Below, piece after piece: positions 25,690-36,800 of a stretch of 64,000 nucleotides of DNA. This DNA comes from Anaspis maculata (lineage: Eukaryota; Arthropoda; Insecta; Coleoptera; Scraptiidae). The position numbers were made by a program, and so were the translations under genes. Below the pieces are notes generated by a model. The model saw only the letters and a program-made list of their open reading frames with translations, made no database searches and had not been told where the DNA came from. Positions within the stretch are counted from its first letter, which is position 1. Each line of letters starts with the position of its first letter. The stretch lies in contig OX421962.1 of assembly GCA_949128115.1 (NCBI GenBank), positions 99,726,836-99,790,835 on the forward strand, written 5' to 3'.

Positions 25690-26584
25690 GCCATTTTATA
25701 CCTTTGCCGGTACTCTCCACATGGGGAATTCTAAGATATTAAAAAGATCGACACTGATGATGACACACCCGGTACATAGCCTAAAATTGAGGAGATGTAG
25801 ATGTTTGTAAGCGCGCACTATCCAGTGCAACTTTGTTACGTGAATTACCAGAGCAATGGACACATTTCTCCTCTTGAATAGTGACTAATCCTCAAAATGA
25901 GAAAAAGCATGATATGGAAAGAAAAAAAATTGTATCTTTCTCAAGAATTGACGTAATGGAATGATACAAGAACAGGAATGTTACAAAAAAACCAGGGTAC
26001 AGTTGGTCATGAATCGTGATCTATTACTGTGGATGGTACTCTCCATGTGGGGCTCCGGAGATAAGGGACACAACACAACACCAATGTCACACCCGGTATA
26101 TAACCAAAAGTGGGAAGGTACAGATTTTTGTAAGCGAGAACCATCCGGTGCAACTTTATGACGAGAATGACGAGTGCAATGGACACATTCCTCCTCTTGA
26201 ATAGTGACTGACCTTCAAAATTAGAAAAAACATGCCGTGGAAAAAAAAATTGTATCTTTCTTAAAAATGGACATAATGAAATGAAACAAAAACAGGAATA
26301 TTAAGAAAATACCAGGGTACAGTTGGCCATGGATCGTGATCTTTTGCTGTGACTGGAACTCTCCATGCAAGGCTCCAAAAATATATGAAAAAACACAGCA
26401 ACAGTGTCACACCCGGTATATAGCCATTATTGATTTCTTTTGATAATTTCTTACACAGTGTTATTCTTGATCCAGGAATCAACCTTTTACCCAAAAGAAG
26501 AATTTCTCAAATCAAAATAACGGTTTGAAAAAAAAAACGACTTCAAAGTTATGGCAAAATTTTGGTGCTGCGGTCGGTGCTGCG
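25690..26584. repeat. Right foldback arm made of ~320-bp tandem units
   Basis: The marker GG(T/A)ACTCTCCA(C/T)G occurs at about 25714, 26035 and 26355, giving a 320-321-bp period. Each unit carries ACACCCGGTA(C/T)ATA(G/A)CC, CAATGGACACATT(T/C)CTCCTC and CCAGGGTACAGTTGG. The units diverge by roughly 10-15% by eye. The same units occur inverted in the left arm (18739-19142 and 21262-21440). Confidence 0.8.
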
Positions 26585-26588
26585 TTAA

Positions 26589-27317
26589 TTAATCTATCAT
26601 CAAGACAATGTTAAAGCTGGACCGAACATCAAAGTTGAGGCCATTATTGCCTCAATTTTATGAATTTTTGTGATGGGGTGAAAACGAGGGCGAAAATCAA
26701 CTTCTTCATTTTTTGCATGATATGACGGTACTTTCAGACAATGTGAGATGTGCCAACGACAACCAGTCACCAAAACACAAGCTGCGCAAGTCTGGGTAAT
26801 TCCTAACCAAGTCCAAACCGGGTTGAGCTTGGAACACTCTGGGCAGTGGTGTAAAATGCCCGGATTTTTATATTTAAGGGTAAATAAGTAAATACCCAAA
26901 ATCAAGTTTTTAATAGGGTATCTATTTTATTTTCATTAATTGTGATGAACAATTGGAGAAACTACAACAAACAATAATGATTTTTGCTCACAGCAGCAAA
27001 ATAATAATAGGTGCTTTAAAGTTTATGTTTATGAAGCCTTAGAACTTGGAAAAAGAAATCATTCAACCTTTAACCGTCAACATTGTCAACCGAGCTATCA
27101 ACAGTCAACTTTCCTGTCAAACTTGGTAGGGTGGGTAAATATCGCTCAGGAAAATACCGGGTAAAAACCCGATTAATATTTACCTACCTACCCGGTAAAT
27201 ACCTGACTCACATCACTGACTCTGGTTGATCACTCGAATAATTTCTGAAGGCTACATATGACGTCATATACAGTCACCAAAAGTGTTTCTGAACGTTTTA
27301 GGGTAAACCCAGAGTTG
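26589..27317. other. Intergenic stretch, no gene seen
   Basis: The minus-strand open frame 26600-26905 contains Cys/His-like spacing (HHCPECSKLN) but no start context, splice sites or continuation. I see no supported feature here. Confidence 0.35.
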
Positions 27318-28239
27318 CTCTGGGACAGTGGCGTATTTAAAAATTGGGATTGGGGGGGGCAAGGTGATTTTTTAATAAATAATAATGCAAGAATCATAAG
27401 AAGGAGAGGTTCGCGGGGAGGGGGATTACAGCAGGCAGACAAAATGCCTCCATCCATCAATAAACAGCAGTAGGTTCAAATAAAAATTTAAAAAAATTAA
27501 AGATAAGGATGTGGACTAATAATGCCTACCTATTGTATAGAAAGGTAGAACGTATCATACATATACCGTCCGTTTTTATTTTAGGCCCCAGCCCGTAGCA
27601 CCTTCATTATGGGTTTCACACCCAATATATTATATACTAGCTGTCACCGGCGCCGGCAAGCCGTCGCCTGGGTGACAGCTATGGTTGAAAAGTAGCCAGG
27701 GAATTTGTTCCACTGACACCGGACAAGTGGAAAGGGAATTGTATACATGATGTTGATTTTCGGTTGTTTTAGGCAGATGTCAGGTTTCCCCTTGGCGAGT
27801 TTAGTAATTTTATGCATGTCGGTCGATAGTGTTTTGGTCAGATGAAGTTTTCCAAAAGGCGTGAGCAATTGATTGTGTAAGAGTAACATGAATCCGAGCA
27901 AATGTTTGTTTTTCGCGTGTTTTGAAATTTCTGCCTCAACTTGTAGGGTTCTATTGTGAACGGAACGCATGTCAGTGGGTAGTGTCTGGTCAGTGAAGAG
28001 TTGTCGGGAAAAATCGATACACCATTATTTTGTTCATTAATACGTATTTCTACTTTTCTTCAAGGTACCTAACTAATGAAAATACTGGAAACATGATGAA
28101 GCTTTGAAAATGAAAGCGACTATATGTGTTATGGAAACCGGAAGAAGGTACCGTCGTGGAAGACACTGTGTAGTGGAAGGAAAAACAGAACCGTGTATTT
28201 GTATTATTTAGGAGCCTTCCTAAATATTTGTAGGAGAAA

Positions 28240-29740
28240 TTTAGATGGAATAAAAATATGTGCAAAATTCAAAATTTGGCAATTACGTTTTAATTGTTCA
28301 TCTGAACCAAGTCTAGGTTTGAAAACTCATTGGATTCGGTTGAAAAAAACCAGAGTTCAATACGGCGGCTTCAAACTGCCAAAATGTCGAATTTGACGAA
28401 TGCACTTGGATTGTCCATCTTGACTTAGTATTTGTTGAATCTCAATACAATCTACTGTTGAAAAATACAATAGTTCAATATGGCAGCCTTGGAAATGTCA
28501 AAATGGCAAATTTGTTAGATGCATCTCGATTATCTACTTCAAGTAGGTAAAGGCTTGTTATATCAACCAGATATGTTGGAAGATGCACAGATTCCATATG
28601 GCGGCCTCTTGAAACGTCAAAAATCAATATTTGACAGATTCGTTTTGATCGCCAATCTCAAGTGGCTATGGGTCCGAATTCTTAATCAGATCAGTTGAGA
28701 AATGTGAAAGTTCAATATGGCGGCTTCTTGAAACGTCAAAAACCAAAATTTGACAGCTGCATATCGATCGCCAACCTCCAAGTGGGTAAAGGTAAAAATC
28801 CCAATCAGATCGCTTGAAAAATACAACAGTTCAATATGGCGGCCTCTTGAAACGTCAAAAATCAAAATTTGACAGATGCATTTTGATCACCAACCTCAAG
28901 TCGGTGTAGATTTAAGATCTCAATCAGATCGGTTGAACAATGCAAAAATTCAACATGGCGGCCTCTTGAATCGTCAAAAATTAAAATTTGACAGATACAT
29001 TTTGATCGCCAATCTCAAGTGGCTATGGGTCCAAAATCCCAATCAGATCGGTTGAAAAATGCAAAAGTTCAATATGGCGGCCTGTTGAAACGTCAAAAAC
29101 CAAAATTTGACAGCTGCATATCGATCGCCAACCTCGAAGTGGGTAAAGGTTAAAATCCCAATCAGATTGCTTGAAAAATACAACAGTTCAATATGGCGGC
29201 CTGTTGAAACGTCAAAAATCAAAATTTGACAGATGCATTTTGATCGCAATCCTCAAGTAAGTGTAGATTTAAGATGTCAATCAGATCGGTTGAATAATGC
29301 AAAAATTCAATATGGCGGCCTCTTGAAACGTCAAAAATCAAAATTTGACAGATTGGTTTTGATCGCCAATCTCAAGTGGCTATGGGTTCAAATTCCCAAT
29401 CAGATCAGTTGAGAAATGTGAAAGTTCAATATGGCGGCTTCTTGAAACGTCAAAAACCAAAATTTGACAGCTGCATATCGATCGCCAACCTCCAAGTGGG
29501 TAAAGGTAAAAATCCCAATCAGATCGCTTGAAAAATACAACAGTTCAATATGGCGGCCTGTTGAAACGTCAAAAATCAAAATTTGACAGATGCATTCCAG
29601 ATCCCAATCGGATAGGTTGAAAAATGCAAGAGTTCAATATGGCGACTTTTCGAAACGTCAACAATCGAAATTTGACAGATGCATTCAGACAATCATTTTC
29701 AAGTTGGCATAGGTTCAAAATCCCAATTGGATGTTGTGGT
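28240..29740. repeat. 119-bp minisatellite array, ~12 copies
   Basis: The marker CAATATGGCGGC recurs about every 118-120 bp from 28358 to 29546, with a final shortened unit at 29635. Each unit contains CTTGAAACGTCAAAAATCAA, TTTGACAG(A/C)TGCAT and CCCAATCAGATCGGTTGAAA. The central copies are most alike and the edge copies most diverged, the usual pattern of unequal exchange. Some units alternate in pairs (GGCTTCTTG versus GGCCTCTTG, CAACCTCCAAGTGGG versus CAATCTCAAGTGGC), suggesting a higher-order ~360-bp period. Confidence 0.9.
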
Positions 29741-29744
29741 AATG

Positions 29745-30890
29745 ATGATAGAAAAATGTCATGTAACGATTTCCGCTTTCATCATTGCATTTACTCTCGA
29801 AAACGTCCATAACTACGTCAGCATCATTCCAACGTATTTAAGAGCACTCGCGAAGAACAGGCCCAAATGGTTCGCGACAAATCGCCTTGATGGTGTGCCG
29901 TCACTGCTGTGACATTACATTGACATTTGCAAATGCCACCACACAAGTGCGACGCTCAATAATGCTGCCAATGTTTGTAGTGATATTTTGGAAAATTTGA
30001 CAAGAAAAACTCCGGAACAAGGACGCACATCTAAACACGGACTCTTTTTGGAAGTGTGGCCAAAAGGTCCGATGGAATTATCATGGATTCCGTAGAAAAC
30101 AAGTCGCGACAAGGAACCCCCGTAACCGACATGAAATTTGCTCTGGCGGACCGAAAAGGCCCCTTTTCTCGAAATGTGAAGCCGCTGGAAATTGCAAATA
30201 GATCGTGAGTACCCCCCTGATGTGTTTTGGCCCCAAATCAACATCAACTTATCTGTTTTTTTGTGAAATTACCCCGTCAATGTCAGACACGGCCCGCGAA
30301 ATCTAAGCGAATTGCCTTATTATTTGAAGGAGACCTTGTGTTTCTGGTGCCTGGCAAACGCCTACAGGTCTCCTGGGCCGCTACGGTAACATTTCGCACC
30401 CTGACAGGGTCATTTTTTCCAAAAACACTGTTGAAATGCCCCGAGGTGTTGAGTTTTCCAAAACCCAGAGCGTCAATTTGACGTTTCTGTCACTTTGGCC
30501 GTGCCGTGTTCCAATTTCAACATTTTTCGGCTAAATTTCAAGAAAAGCCCCGCCAAATGGCCCGCAACGGACGAAACCGAGCCCCCGGAAACCCCCCGCT
30601 CGGCATTTCACACCAAATTTCTCGAAATTCTCCCCGAAAAGCCGAATTTTTGCCGCTAAAACGTAACAAGATGTTTGGAATGGAATACTCGAAGCGGCGG
30701 TTTCCTGGAAAAAATTGGAATGAATTATGGATTTTCGAAAAATCCCCTCAAATTCGGCAGGAATTTTGGAAATTTTCCATCGTCAACTTGTATTGCGGTT
30801 CGTTTGCGAAAATTTAAAAAAAAATACCCCGTCAAAATCCGACGTCTGGTTTCCACAAACTCCTGCCAGACGTCGTTAAGTTCTCACACG
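29745..30890. other. GC-richer segment, no gene assigned
   Basis: This segment has higher GC than its surroundings and several open frames on both strands (for example 30227-30481 and 30506-30817 on plus). Codon use is repetitive (CCCCG, CCGAAAAGCC), no frame has splice signals or known motifs, and the segment sits inside a mobile element. I treat it as non-coding element body. Confidence 0.35.
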
Positions 30891-30919
30891 GGTTAGTTTA
30901 GGGTGATAGTTTAGGGTGA

Positions 30920-31687
30920 TTTTGAAATCACAAAAACAATATCTTTCGACTGATTATACGTCAAATTATTTTTGACAGATGTCATTTTTTGACAAATGAC
31001 CGAAAAGTACTTGTGGTACATCATTTTAAAGCCCATAAAATTTTGAGGAGAACTGTGTGTCTTTATTTAAAAAAAGGGTGCCTTCACAGCTTCTAGGGGT
31101 CTTTCAACAGGAAAAAATGTTGAATTTCAGAAATACATAATGAGTAAAAAGGTAAAACAGGTACCTATTTTTAATGTTAACTGATGATGATAATAATAAT
31201 TAATTATTCACAATTAAACAAAAAATGTCCTGAAAAAGTTGCTCGAAATGACCGCCTTCTTGTTCCTTGAATGAAAGATTCAACGATCAGTGAATTGGAA
31301 CTACCGGCCCAACGCGATGACATCCGAGTTTGCCAGATATGACCCCCCTCGATTTTTATGAGTCTACCCAAAAGATAAGGTGTTTATAGAGTTTCCCAAT
31401 AATTTGGACGATTTAAAAATCAGATCATCACCATTAGTTAATTCCAAAAATACCTATTACTTATTCAGTGGCTATTTCTGGAATTATCATTTTTTTCTAT
31501 AGAAAGACCTCTAGAAGCTGTAAAAGACACCCTATTTCAAAAATAAAAACACAGTTCTCCTCAGAATTCAATGGGCTTCAAAATGATATATCACAAGTAC
31601 TATTCTGTCATTTGTCAAAAAATGACATCTGTCAAAAATGATTTGACATATCATCACTCGAAAGATCATGTTTTTTTGATTTCAAAA
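30920..31687. mobile_element. 768-bp foldback element
   Basis: The left arm, 30920 to about 31115, starts TTTTGAAATC and runs to CTTCTAGGGGTCTTTCAACA. It is mirrored at about 31500-31687, which ends GATTTCAAAA. Shared blocks include TGACAGATGTCATTTTTTGA and GGAGAACTGTG. The loop (31120-31495) is AT-rich. The right end touches the terminal repeat of the 27561-31765 element. Confidence 0.75.
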
Positions 31688-31762
31688 ATATATAATATAT
31701 TGGGTGTGAAACCCATAATAAAGGTGCTACGGGCTGGGGTCTAAAATAAAAAATGGACGGTA

Positions 31763-31974
31763 TATCCCATACACTTCCTATTTTCAGCAGAATGACTTTT
31801 TGGAGCAAAAATAAGGTGACAAGCTGGAGCGCAGAGAAAATACGGCCGATGGCCGCTGATACTTCCGCTCCAAAACTTTCCAGGTGCCATCAGCTGTAGC
31901 CGTGGTCCCCCAGCTTGTCACTTTGTTTTTGTTCCAAAAAGTCATTCTACTGAAAATAAAAAGTGTATGGGGTA
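31763..31974. repeat. 212-bp near-palindrome
   Basis: The arms read TATCCCATACACTT.. AGCAGAATGACTTTTTGGA and the inverse TCCAAAAAGTCATTCTACTG.. GTGTATGGGGTA, with CAAGCTGG/CCAGCTTG further in. The loop is GC-rich (GGCCGATGGCCGCTGATACT). It is a compact MITE-like unit between the 4.2-kb element and the 12-kb foldback. Confidence 0.7.
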
Positions 31975-32148
31975 TGGTATGAATATGTATTATACAACGA
32001 AATTAGGTATACATTTTCAAATTTGCAACATTATCGAAGCGCGCCTGTTCTTTTGCCTATGAGGCGCCGTTTGTGTCATTATTAATGATTGATGTTATAT
32101 TTTAAAATTCCAATTATTTAAAGCTTGGAGCACATATTTATCCTAACT

Positions 32149-33565
32149 TGAAACGGTTTACAATTCACAGAATGGAGTAGGCGGAGAAAAAGGAGCGTTG
32201 CGAGGGGTGAAATTTGTTATTTTTGGGGAGTGACGTTTTCTGAGTTCGAAGGAGAATCATCATCGAAAAATGCTCGAGTAGAAGCGCCCAGAGGCGTGTC
32301 GTGATGCCGCTCCGGCCAGTCCTCGTCGTCTCCGTCTAAGATGTCTACCATCGTCGAGACCATCGTCACCTCCGGCGTCGAGCCAACAGTCCGTTTCCGG
32401 CCCGCTCGACTGCTCCGCCGCCGAGTCCATCATCGTCTCCGATAGCCAGCTCATCCTCCGTTCCTGTTTCCTCCGTTCCTGTTATCGTTGTCGCTCCTTC
32501 ACCACGTTTCCTGAGACCCGTCTTCGTCAGCGGTATCCGTTCGATAGCAGTTTTGCCGTCATCTGACGTCTGCTGTCAGTCTGTCACCACTGGCTGTCAC
32601 TGCTGCCGCTTCGCTTCTGGAGCAGTGTTCCGGCGACTCTGCAGTCTGCACTGCGTACCTGTCTCGCTCCGTCATCTGTAAGCCCTACGCCTAGGCCGTA
32701 CGACATCGCCCCTGTGCCCGACAAGAAATGCGTCGTGATTTCGTACGCCCTCAGACCGCAGACGTACGCCGCGTCACTGTGCCGGCCTGGAGTCAATCGG
32801 CCTTTGTTTGGCCTCGTCCTCCACGGCACGACGACCTAAGCTAAGTGACATTTTATAATATGTACGGTACATGCATGCTACCATCGGTCTGGTTAAATTG
32901 GTTATTGGGTTTTTATGGTTATTATTTGTTGTTATTTGGCAATTCACTTTTCGGCAATATATTCTAAATTTGGGTGGGGTATAAATTTGGGGAAATGTGA
33001 TTTTGTTTCTGATCCCTGTACTGTGTTCTAGGTGAAGCTGATTTGCTGGAGGATTGCCCGGCTGTGGATCCAGTGTGCCGTTAGGGCTCTCGCATGGCTC
33101 TGTCCTTCCAGCTTCTTCTACACTGGTGGCGTCCAAACTTCCATCCTTTTGCTGGCTGAAGGCTGAGCCGAGACCCCTAGCCGTGGCAGTCTTCCAGTAA
33201 GATCAATGTCTTCGCCGACGAACACGGAGGGATCAAGAAATGCGAGCTTCACTCGAGTGGATGAGTATTCATTGTTATTTCTTTTATTTATTTTATTGGC
33301 TTTTATTTCTGCTAGAAACGGTTACAGTTTGCGGTGTATAATTAATTTTGTTGTAACCTTTTTGTTGTTAATATACATTGTAAACTGCATGTTTCCTGAT
33401 TTTCCTTCCTCTGACCCTGTACGCAAGCATTAAATTCCGTAACCCGAACCCATGAGCTAGCCTTCGGAAATTACCATCTTGAAAGGGGTATATGCCCTAG
33501 GAGCTAGCCTCCTAGCCCCGGAGTCATGAGCGGCTCAAACTGGTCACTCAGACCAGACGGTATTA
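32149..33565. mobile_element. 1.4-kb insertion with AACT duplication, LTR-like
   Basis: The uninterrupted right arm of the 12-kb foldback reads (inverted) ATTTATCCTAACTATCAAAT. In the left arm the same site reads CCTAACT, then this insert, then AACTATCAAA, so AACT is duplicated at 32145-32148 and 33566-33569. The insert begins TGAAACGG and ends GGTATTA, with no inverted repeats. It is GC-richer than its host (32250-33130). A 4-bp duplication with a TG start and no TIR suggests a solo LTR, which is inferred. Internal frames on the minus strand and a small two-helix frame at 33206-33433 (+) show no known motif. Confidence 0.6.
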
Positions 33566-33869
33566 AACTATCAAATTTATATATTTAACATGCAATTTTT
33601 ATATGAATATTCTGTCTTTAAAAATATATATTTTTTGAAAACAACAATTATTTTTGTAATTAAAAATATATTTTTATTTTGCGAAAATATTTATTTTTCA
33701 ACACAATAATTATTTTTTCGATAAATTACAATATTTATATTAAAAAAACCATATATATATAATTGTAAAAGAATAATTATTATATTTATTTATTTTTATA
33801 AATATTTTTTCTTGAGAATATTTATTTAAAAAAAGAAACATTGTTTCCAATTCGTGAACTAAAATAATT

Positions 33870-36800
33870 GGACGGACCCCGGGTAAAAGGGAATAAGTCA
33901 GAAATAGCAAATGTTCAGGAATCACAAAAAACCGTATGCGGTTTGAAAAACGATGTTAATTTCGCGGTTTTTGCAGAATATCACTTTCAACAATGTATTT
34001 AGGCACCTGCAATATGCTTTTCCAAAATAATAATAGTAATAATAAATTTTAGTGACTAGTTTCTTTTTACACTTGACTTGTTTCCTTTTACACTGACTTG
34101 TTTCTTTTCTCACCTCATTTTGTTCTCTTCTAATTGACTAAACTCCTTCTGCACTTCATCTTTTCCTTTTTTTACATAATTTTCTCATTCAGAGAGCCTT
34201 TAATTATCTGAAAGAATCAACATGTGCAATGTCCACTTTTGAAAATTTTACATGAATATTAAGAAAGAGCTTAGATCGTTGAGAGTGTAATGAAATAAAC
34301 ATCAGATATTAAATTTAATTTTTTTTTAATGTAGTAAAGAACCAAAAACACAATAAAATTGAAAATACAGTGATAGAAATGAATAATAATTCAGAAACAA
34401 ACAAAAAATTCAATTCAATCAATTTCAATCGGAGTCAGATTCCAAGATTGGATCAGTAACTGCCGATTTTGTAGTTGTCAAATTTTTATAAAAGTCATGG
34501 AATACTGATGGTATGTACGGTAGTAATGATATCAGGTCCCGTTTCTTCTCTTCTGTGATTGGAACAGGAGATTTATAAGTAAGTGAAGGTGAAAGTTGAG
34601 GAAAGTCCCTTGAGCGGCGTGATACATCTAGAATTGAGAAATCTTCTTCTTCTTTCAGAGATTTTTTGTAAAGAATCTTCAGGGGCTGATCCTTCACATA
34701 ACGCAGCCATTTGACATCTTTCCATACAAATTTCTCTTTGTTTTCGTTGGATTTACTCATATTTAAATCTGTTTTCAAAAGATTCGCATAGTTGTAAAAA
34801 TTAGTCTGATTCATTTCCTTGACCAAAAATGGATTTGTCTTGCGGGAGTGTCTAATCAGTTGGATCCAATCATGTGGGTGACTTATGGGTGTGTCGTGAT
34901 GTTTCTTAAACTTCTCGATTTGAGCATGGTCTGAATCACACTCCATTCGCGAATGCCCAGAAACCATGAATTTATGGTCCAGAACCTCAATCCCAGTCTG
35001 GTTAATAATTCGAATGCACATGGCTAGGAATATCGAATTCTTATTCTGGCCTGGACAAGTGTCACTGTACAGAATCAAAGACTTTACGTTGTCGGGCAAC
35101 TCCTTCACCGCTTCAAAAACACAAGACGCGATTTCGTTCGCTCCACGCTTTGCAACCGATTCATACCAGATGAAACATGTAGCCTTGTCATTCTTCATTT
35201 CGTGCACAGTCAAATTAAATGTCCAGAGTTGTCTTTTATAGAAAACCACTGATGTTTCCAAACTGGGAGTAGGCAAGCACTGCTGCAAATCAAATGCCAT
35301 AACATTCAGACTTTCTTCGGTTTTTGCTCTCAACTTGTCTTTTTTCTTAGTTTCATATGCCAATTCAGCCTCCAAGTGATGGAGTTCTTGTTGCTTCAGA
35401 ATAAGCTCTTTGTCTCCATCACCAGTAACGTGCGCCAGCTGCATTTTAAACTTGTCGCATGCCTGGCAAGTATCCTTGTGAGGTGATTTTATAGCCAACT
35501 TTAAATCGTGGAACAGTGTCTCGTATTTGGTGTAGCTAACAGGATTCTGGACAGTTTCACAATACATTTTGTACGCTTTTATCAAAGTGAAATGGGGAGG
35601 TAAATACTTTTTTGCCGTTTCCTTCCTGCAGTAGTGACTCTCGTAACATGGTAATGAATTCAAGTGTTGTCTCACTTCTTGCAACTTATTCTCAGGTATT
35701 TTATTAGGTGGAGAATGACGACCTCTCTTGTCTGGAGTTGCCACATTCGCACAAGAACTTTTCTTTTGGTTGCAGATGACCCAGAGAAATTTTGGAGTTT
35801 CATCGAAAATTTTCAAAAAACATTTTTTACAAACTTTTATTTGCTTTCCATTCACTGGTACGTGGTAACTCATTGTAACTTGCCGATTTTTCTGTTTTTC
35901 AGGGGTGTCCGTTCTCTTTCTTCGCACTTTTGGCGTGGAAAAAGTTACCAGACTGGATAAAAATACCGCTCGTTTGTCGCGAGATCCAAACTTCCAGTAT
36001 TTTTCAAATAAAGCTTTTTGGGTATCTTCCGAAATTTTTATCTGGCATCTATTCCGGCATTTATTTAGCTTCGTAAAGGTTTTCCCTCTTACATTCTTTC
36101 CCGATTCTGTTATATAAGCCTTGCCAGTATTGCGGCTTTTTTTTCTTTCTTCTCTTGCACCTCTGGTTCTACCTTTTGAACCTCGCTTCACACGAGGCAT
36201 GGCAGCATTGAAAAGAATTTGATTTTTCACGATCGTTTCATTGTGAAATTCGACGGGAGTGCCGGTAGGCACGGCTCCAACAAGCGACCGATTTTTGACG
36301 TGGGTATCTTTTCGAGACAATGGTTCTTCATCACTAATGCTCCACTCACTTGAGGTGCTGGTTTCATTATAATTGGGATCAGCAATGCTATCATCACTTC
36401 CAAAGGGATCTGTTTGATCAAAGGTTTCTTCTTGGAATATTGTCGACTCTGCAAATAATGATTTGAGTTTAATAAAACGTCGCATTAGTTCAACTTAGTC
36501 AAACACAACTAAGTTTGTACGACTGTTTGGACTTTTTTGGACTGTTTTTGGTGTGATAATGAATCCATTGGTATCGCAAATTAGATACAACAGAATTGAA
36601 ACTTCGATTGAAAATAGTGTACAACTAATAATAATTTAACCAGCTACCATCAGGATTAAGACCATGATCGGTTTCATCTTCTTCTGCAAATAGTTGTCGT
36701 TTGGCGGGTAGTTCTGAAAATTAAAACTATTTTATAAACAATACCTTCAAACTAATAAAAATTATTAAATTTGACCTACCGACAGATTTGTCATGGTGAT

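Larger units (their letters stand above)
18739..26584. mobile_element. 7.8-kb foldback element with tandem-repeat arms, TTAA-flanked
   Basis: The left end (T)GCAGCACCAAAATTTTGCC at 18739 is mirrored at 26584, where GGTGCTGC occurs twice. TTAA lies on both sides (18735-18738 and 26585-26588). The left arm is 18739-19142 plus 21262 to about 21440, split by a later insertion. The right arm is about 25680-26584. Both arms are built from ~320-bp units. Between them lie a broken LINE, a hAT element and a Tc1-like relic. Foldback architecture is directly visible. Whether TTAA is a true target duplication (piggyBac-like) is uncertain. Confidence 0.75.
27561..31765. mobile_element. 4.2-kb inverted-repeat element carrying a minisatellite
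   Basis: About 77 bp at 27561-27637 (ATATACCGTCCGTTTTTATT.. CCCAGCCCGTAGCACCTTCA) recurs inverted at 31688-31765 with few mismatches. Inside are a GC-rich palindrome at 27639-27681 (AGCTGTCACC..GGGTGACAGCT), the 119-bp array at 28240-29740, a GC-rich stretch at 29800-30890 without a convincing gene, and a foldback at 30920-31687 that abuts the right end. The target duplication is ambiguous because the ends are themselves palindromic (ATATACCG/CGGTATAT). Confidence 0.7.

Noticed and set aside
32260..33136. Minus-strand Gly/Arg/Asp-rich frames
   Set aside because: They are a consequence of local GC richness in the insertion; no gag, zinc-knuckle or other domain is visible.
33206..33433. Small membrane protein frame on plus
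   Set aside because: It is hydrophobic and starts with ATG, but lies inside an LTR-like insertion and shows no conserved motif or splice or poly(A) support.
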